Positions 58,543-64,000 of a stretch of DNA of 64,000 bases are shown here, in pieces. The number at the start of each line of letters is the position of its first letter. Position 1 is the stretch's first letter. Source of the DNA: Lucifuga dentata (lineage: Eukaryota; Chordata; Actinopteri; Ophidiiformes; Bythitidae); NCBI GenBank assembly GCA_014773175.1, contig VXCM01000508.1:1-64000 (forward strand), written 5' to 3'. Both the position numbers and the translations under genes were made by a program. The notes under the pieces are model-generated. The model saw only the letters and a list, made by a program, of their open reading frames with translations. It made no database searches and was not told where the DNA came from.

Positions 58543-58810
58543 GTAAGTGGTGAAACAAGTGCCTTCCCAGAGGCTGTGTGTGTGTGTGTGTGTGTGCGTG
58601 CGTGCGTGTGTGTGCGTATATGCTGCCTGTAGGCAGTGTGCTGTTTCCTCTGACAGTTAAAGAGGTTACTGATAATAATGAATCATGCAAATGCTGCAAA
58701 TCTGTTCCCTCTCCTGAATGGCTGCTCCTTATGCTCTCTTTTAGATGGCAGACTGAGTCGTAATGGATTAAAGCGAATACCTTAAAATGGCTGGGAAATG
58801 TTGTAAATAA

Positions 58811-58876
58811 CATAATATGTATGTGGGTTGTATATAATGGGCTCAAACACGCAAATCCACCAGTATGGTCTTTTAA
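58811..58876 (-). mobile_element. copy D of TTAA mini-element
   Basis: Contains 'atgtgggttg', 'atgggctcaaac' and a right end AGTATGGTCTT plus TTAA, matching copies A-C in reverse orientation relative to copy B. The left inverted end is missing. Confidence 0.6.
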
Positions 58877-60161
58877 CAGTTCAAATGTTAGTTACCCCAG
58901 CCAGAGGGTGTTTTCTTTTAAAACACAACTACAAATAATCCCTTACAGTTTGGAGGTTTAGTTTCATTTAGAATAGATAAATTAAAATAACCAGTGGGAC
59001 AAAGCAACGCTAAAAAGTCTAAGTTCAGAAAATAAGATAATCAACATTTTTTCTGGACAGTTTAAACTTCTCTTCATCCTCATCCTACATGTAAACCTGT
59101 AGCTTGGGTGTCCATCACTCAGAGATCAGTGGGGATGAGCAGAGACATTACGAGCAGATGTCCTGTTCACATCATCCTTACCTGGATTAGTCTCCATGGT
59201 AACATTCCACCTGAAGGAGGGCATTTGCTCAGTGTGACCTGTGTGTCAGTTTGTGTGCGTACATGCAGATATACAAACAGTCATATGTGGGTGTGCACAC
59301 GAGTGTGTGCGTGTGCTCGCATGCAAACTTGTTTAAATGAGTGTGTGCAGGTGCGTTTACTGACTATTCAAATAGCTCCCACTCACACTGACCCACAGAA
59401 TTACAGCCTTAGTAGCTTCTTCTGGATTCATGACCATTAATTAATAAAGAATATGTCATATCCTTAAATATTTGATCCTTTACATGTTTCAAAGGATTTA
59501 AGTGCATTTACTATAGTTTTTTTTCTTTTCTGTGCATTAAAGATACACTCCTACAGTAGATTTTATGTTTGTTTTTTTTTGACATCCCCAGATTTCCTTC
59601 CAGCTCATTGTTATATTCAAATTCAAGTGTAAATTGTAAATTGTATTGAGCTTAAACTACATTTTGTGTATGCTTTTATGTGTACATGTACTGTATGTGT
59701 ATGTTACTGAGATACATCAATATTACTGTCAAAGGAAAATAGGCCCAGTGCATTATATGAGGAAAAAAATGTGTAAAAAATGTATAAATGCCACAGTGTC
59801 TTTTTTTTCAATTAGGCTATAATCTTTGAAGGGAACATATGGGTATTATAAGTAAACAGAAAAGAATTCCCCTTCATACAAAAGTATGGAGAACTTCTAT
59901 ACTGCAACTAAAGAAATGTGTCTTTGCTATGATGGATGATGGACACTTTATTAAGACAGAAAAGTCTCAAATTCTATGAAAGATTGTGATGATGATGATG
60001 GAAGGTAACTGAAATCAGATCATAATTAATATGTATAGAGTGTGTTATCATATTTGAAAGAAGGAAAATGAGGAACAAAGACTGCTTGCATCTGGTGGTG
60101 TAAAATAATCTCACATTCTGTGGTTGTTACCATGCAGAGCAATCATCATGACTTCCGGTAG

Positions 60162-60407
60162 GTAGATGCCCAAACCAGGAGAGATTCACTCCCCATCCTG
60201 TTCAACACTGGACTGCCTCAAATGTACAAGTCTTCCATTGACTTTCTCCAAGCCAATAAACCCATCCGGATTCAGGAAAAGGGAGAAATGAAACAATGGT
60301 TTATACAGCGAGATAAGGATTCAAAGCAGAACAGCACAAGCTCTACACTGGACTCCACTGTTCCTGACACACGCAAATACCCCTTGCTGAATTTAACAGG
60401 GAAATGA
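60162..60407 (+). CDS. orphan terminal exon candidate, unknown protein
   Basis: An 81-codon frame ending TGA at 60,405 with a protein-like composition: R-R-D-S-L-P-I-L-F-N-T-G-L-P-Q-M-Y, then S-I-D-F-L-Q-A-N-K-P-I-R and a basic, Ser/Thr-rich end. It is preceded by AG at 60,160-60,161 but with a weak pyrimidine tract. I do not recognise the family. It could be the last exon of a gene starting at the 54.4-kb promoter candidate. Confidence 0.3.
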   Translation, partial: VDAQTRRDSLPILFNTGLPQMYKSSIDFLQANKPIRIQEKGEMKQWFIQRDKDSKQNSTSSTLDSTVPDTRKYPLLNLTGK

Positions 60408-60553
60408 CCTGTGTGCGTGTGTGTGTATGTGTATGTTCATAGGGAAGAACCAACAGCTAACTTGTCTAATCAGAACTGCTGAAGGAGGATGAAAGACCTT
60501 GTTCATCAGGTACATGCATCAGTTAATGCATTTGACACACAAGCACACATGCG

Positions 60554-60561
<8 letters not shown>

Positions 60562-60624
<63 letters not shown>

Positions 60625-60629
60625 ACACC
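60562..60629. repeat. (CA)n microsatellite
   Basis: Long CA run; both strands give spurious open frames of His-Thr or Cys-Val repeats here. Confidence 0.95.
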
Positions 60630-62329
60630 ATCTGTGTCTATATAAGTCTCTCCTTTCACCTGCCCATCACCTGTTCTGGGGCAAGCAGAGAGAGAAACAC
60701 AAACAATCACAAACACACACACACACACACACACACACGGACAATGAACGAGTTAATAGAATACAATGAGAAAGCTGTTCATACAAGGAAATGTATCACA
60801 CACACTCGACATGTGCGTGCACGCACACACGCACAGAGCCATACCCAAAATAGTCTTGTACTGTTTACGCTGTCTGTACTGTAACTTTTAATAAGAAGCA
60901 CATAAGATTACAGTTAAACTCTTTCCCAAATGCCACCTGAACAACACACAAGACCTGCATCACAGAATGGCCCTATTGCTGTCGTGGATGCTTCTCGCAT
61001 TAGCAGCAACTGAATACAGTATATCTCCATTAAAATGGTATCTCAATCTTCTGGGTCTCAACAACTATCTGAATGTCAGATCTTCAGTATATATTTTATC
61101 AATGATGAAGACCAACCAGTATTGTAAATAGATCAGGTCTGCTTTCAGTGGTTTACTAGCTCTATGCCACACTGAATGTCATGAATAAACTCACCACTAG
61201 GTGTCAGCAAAGATAAAGGGAGTACATCACTAAAATCCACTGTTTGATATTACATTCTGGATGTTGTTGTTAAACTGATGTAGTCAAAGGCTGTAAAACA
61301 TGTAGTTTATGAAATAATATTCAGAATATAAAGAGGCTGTGTTTATTCCCATAAAGAAAATCTGATTTTTAACCTTAAATCACCCAGAATCGATGGTTTA
61401 CCCATGTTAGATTAGCAACACAGATATTTTGTCACATCTTAGCAAATGTAACATGTATGATTCCAATTATATGTAACCATGTGTATAAAAATGTGTTGGC
61501 ATGCCAACACGGTGAAGAACTATTAGTGATGCATTCAAGAAGTTGTGCATACTGGCCAACATGAACAACTGAAGTTATTAATAAAATCTGGAATAGCAAT
61601 CTATCACTTAAACTCTTGAGTTTATATTATTATATGGTTAAAAAAACAAAAAACAAAACAAAACAAAAAAAACATTATTTGGACCTTGAAAATCAAATGT
61701 AATCTTAATAAAAGTTTACAGATGATTATAATAAAAACAAAATACAAGCATGAAGATTTAGATAAGTATTTCTGTGATGTGATGATTCTCCATTTAAAAA
61801 ACCTTGAATTGACAATAGATTTGCCCTGTAACTCACATAGTCCTTACATTTAATTCCTATAAATATTCTTCATAAAAGCTTATTTTAAAGAGATGAAACC
61901 TTCCAATAAAAGCCATTTTCTCTTGCGTTTCTATATTTATACGTACTGGTGTTTTAATGGTTTGTTGGGGCTGTGGGCTATGTGAACTACATACCCTAAT
62001 TTTTCTCTGGAACATATAAAATACACATGCCTATGAACCTAACAACTTTGACATCATGTAGTGTATGGTTATTTAGGAACATTCTTCATCTCTCCATTCT
62101 AATTGCATGTGATGTGTTTCAAAGACAAAGACAAGTAATGTTATCTATATATATTCCCAGTTTTTCTTCAGTCCTGATGAGAAAAGATAACTACTGTGGG
62201 CAGAATGTGCAAAGCTACTGTAGCCTTTTGCTATAAACATCTTGCAGTTGACTTATTCCAGATTGCTCTTCCTCGGGCTGGGAGGGAAGAAGATAAGGAT
62301 GCTATGTAGAAGAAATTGGCATGTGCGAC

Positions 62330-62330
62330 A

Positions 62331-62372
<42 letters not shown>
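62330..62372. repeat. compound (CA)n(GA)n microsatellite
   Basis: CA units followed directly by about 14 GA units. Confidence 0.9.
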
Positions 62373-62375
<3 letters not shown>

Positions 62376-62578
62376 TCAGCCTAGAATGTGTCTATTATCC
62401 TGCCACACCAATCAAAGTGTTGTGTCAGTGCGTTGCCATTGTGTAGTCCTGGGTCAGGTTGCTCCTGACTGGCTGCCATAATGATGACTAAGCCAGTTTG
62501 GGGCTCTATGGACAATGGTGCTCTGGAGGCTCCACAAAGCGCGAGGCTAATTCTTTCCTTTCAGCTGGCCCGCTCAGC

Positions 62579-62645
62579 TGCTGAGTATGCAAGGCTACTG
62601 GGTAAATGGAACGGCGCAGGTCCAACAGGCCTGGCCCTATAAAAA
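62579..62645 (+). promoter_or_regulatory. crystallin promoter: MARE-like site and TATA box
   Basis: TGCTGAGTATGCA at 62,579-62,591 matches 11 of 13 positions of the Maf response element TGCTGA(C/G)TCAGCA. A TATAAAAA box follows at 62,638-62,645. Large-Maf sites just upstream of a TATA box are the known architecture of vertebrate lens crystallin promoters. The assignment rests on this pattern plus the crystallin exon downstream. Confidence 0.6.
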
Positions 62646-62667
62646 CACAGGCGAGGGTCTCGTTCCC

Positions 62668-62709
62668 CGACATTGATTATACTGGATCTGTCCCACCTCA
62701 GTACTGTCT
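62668..62709 (+). other. non-coding first exon of the beta-crystallin gene
   Basis: About 25-30 bases after the TATA box transcription should begin. The segment ends at CTGTCT|GTAAGT (62,709/62,710), a strong donor, and the next acceptor is GGCCAG at 63,479. The 5' limit is estimated. Confidence 0.5.
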
Positions 62710-63509
62710 GTAAGTATATCAACACACTGCCTCAGACTCAACCAAGGAACTGCAAAACATGAGGGACAGCTCGGTACACTGGGGCCACTAAGAAGCTGCC
62801 AAAACTGTGTGTTGCATAGATAGACAGCTATGGATGAAGGCCATATCTTAACTACAAACAAGTCTCAACTTCAGCCTTCTTCTGATGGGGTCAATGGGTT
62901 TACTCTGAAACCCTTAATAATACAAGGAAGGCTGACTAGATAGTGGAATTTTTGGTATGTTTGCATATTAAATGTTACATGAACATTTCTGGGTAGAAAT
63001 ATGCTAGATACAATCCAGATTCCAGGGAATTGGGTTTTGGATACCTGCCACTCATTGTTAGACAAAATGTCACTGTAAGACACATAAGACAATTCATACA
63101 CCTTTAGTGTATTTTAATGCAGTGTACATTTATGGTCTATGGGGAAGAGACGTTAGCTTTATGTTTACGATTCTTGATGAAACTGCAATGGAAATGGACA
63201 CAAAATATGCAGAGGAATTGAAGTGATGGATGGGCAGAATTTTCCAATTTTTGCATCAACTTTGGACAATTAATTTATTTATTCTGGAAAAAAGTAAAAT
63301 GCCCCTAGAACTGCACTGGCGTAATTTGTTTTTCTCTTTTTGTACCCAGTGTTAAGGGACTTTTTTTTTCCCTCAAATATTTTGTTATTCATACAGAGCA
63401 CAGGATTTTGCTTTCACATTCAATTGATTTGTCACCATTTTAAACACTGCTAACCTTTTAAACCCTCTTCCTTGGCCAGAGAGTAACTTCTGAGGAAGAA
63501 TCGGCAGCC

Positions 63510-63671
63510 ATGAACACTCAACAGATGGAGCAGATGGGCCAGTTCAAGATCACAGTCTGGGAGGAGGAGAACTTCCAGGGAAAGCGCTGCGAGTTTATGC
63601 TGGAGTGCCAGAACATCATGGAGAGGGGCTTCCACAAGATCCGCTCTATGAAGGTTGAGAATGGACTGCAA
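63510..63671 (+). CDS. cryba2: beta-A crystallin, first coding exon (gene continues past window)
   Basis: Structural protein of the eye lens built of four Greek-key motifs. This exon starts at ATG 63,510 after an acceptor at 63,479 and encodes a short N-terminal arm and the first Greek key: F-K-I-T-V-W-E-E-E-N-F-Q-G-K-R, then C-E-F and I-R-S-M-K-V-E-N-G. K-V-E-N-G and G-K-R-C favour beta-A2 over A1/A3 (K-V-E-S-G) or A4 (K-V-L-S-G), and human CRYBA2 and FN1 both lie in 2q35, which fits the linkage. The exon end is unclear: GT occurs at 63,654 and 63,672, but not at the conserved Gly codon. The remaining motifs are beyond 64,000. Confidence 0.75.
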
Positions 63672-64000
63672 GTCATTGTTGTTGTGGTTCTTTTGGACTG
63701 ATCTTGACCTCTCTTATTCTGCATTTTCTCATCTACAATAGCTTTCACTTCTTGACCTCTTGACTGTTCTGCACTTCTTTTTTTTCTCTGATTTTCTCAG
63801 ACTCAGGTCAATTATTTATTAGTCTGGTTAAAATTACACTTGTACAAATTATATAAAAGCCGAAAATAATAATAATAATAAATTGGAAAAGAAATTACTT
63901 AAGTGCAGAAATAATATTTTTTTCTCAGTCAGTTCATAAGTGTGTTTATCATGCAGGAAGAAAATGAATCATTTGGAATCATGTTATTAGTTATTATATG
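63672..64000. other. start of crystallin intron
   Basis: AT-rich non-coding sequence with a short AAT repeat near 63,867; the next crystallin exon is not in the window. Confidence 0.6.

Larger units (their letters stand above)
60408..62540. other. gene-free DNA upstream of the crystallin
   Basis: CA microsatellites at 60,562-60,629 and 60,712-60,738, otherwise AT-rich unique sequence with no exon-like frames, then a CA/GA microsatellite at 62,330-62,372. Confidence 0.55.

Noticed and set aside
58328..58846. 172-codon open frame on the minus strand
   Set aside because: It runs through a TG/CA microsatellite as His-Thr repeats, has no splice or promoter context and resembles no known protein.
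60489..60884. 131-codon open frame on the + strand and its minus-strand partner
   Set aside because: Both are produced by long CA repeats.

Overview
The window is nuclear DNA of a teleost fish. The genes have vertebrate exon-intron structure with GT-AG introns. The intergenic DNA and introns are full of CA/GT, GA and AAAG microsatellites, plus relics of Tc1/mariner, hAT and LINE elements typical of fish. Three genes are recognisable, all on the + strand: fibronectin 1 (fn1, complete), uridine monophosphate synthetase (umps, complete) and the first coding exon of a beta-A crystallin, most likely cryba2, which runs off the right edge. A fourth, unidentified transcription unit may lie between umps and the crystallin.

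Layout. 1-11.2 kb is gene-free 5' flank with LINE tails, a Tc1-like transposase relic and a hAT-like element. 11,424-45,056 is the fn1 coding region. I resolve 49 coding exons giving 2502 residues when all are included and three assembly duplications are removed. They encode a signal/propeptide, five FN1 modules, the gelatin-binding block (FN1-6, two FN2, FN1-7 to 9), fifteen constitutive FN3 modules, the alternative modules EIIIB (91 aa) and EIIIA (90 aa), a V region with an LDV motif, FN1-10 to 12 and a dimerising cysteine tail. RGD is in FN3-10. The 3'UTR ends at an AATAAA near 46,223. Only about 0.9 kb separates it from umps (47,155-51,579; ten exons; 496 aa; OPRT plus OMP decarboxylase). 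From 52 to 62.5 kb there is mostly anonymous DNA with a TATA-box/first-exon candidate (54.4 kb), a perfect HNF1 palindrome (55.8 kb) and several orphan exon candidates. A lens-type promoter (MARE-like site plus TATA) at 62.6 kb precedes the crystallin.

The genes do not form a pathway. Fibronectin is a secreted matrix and plasma glycoprotein, umps is a cytosolic enzyme of de novo pyrimidine synthesis, and the crystallin is a lens structural protein.

Main cautions and surprises. (1) At least eight single-N positions are flanked by exact 56-67 bp direct repeats. These look like unmerged contig overlaps; three alter fn1 coding exons and one of those creates a false frameshift. (2) A TTAA-flanked palindromic mini-element family has four copies. 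(3) A diverged repeat of about 600 bp recurs in fn1 introns. (4) The V-region exon phases do not permit simple skipping. I found no clearly novel biological system; the best candidate for something undescribed is the unidentified 54.4-60.4 kb locus.
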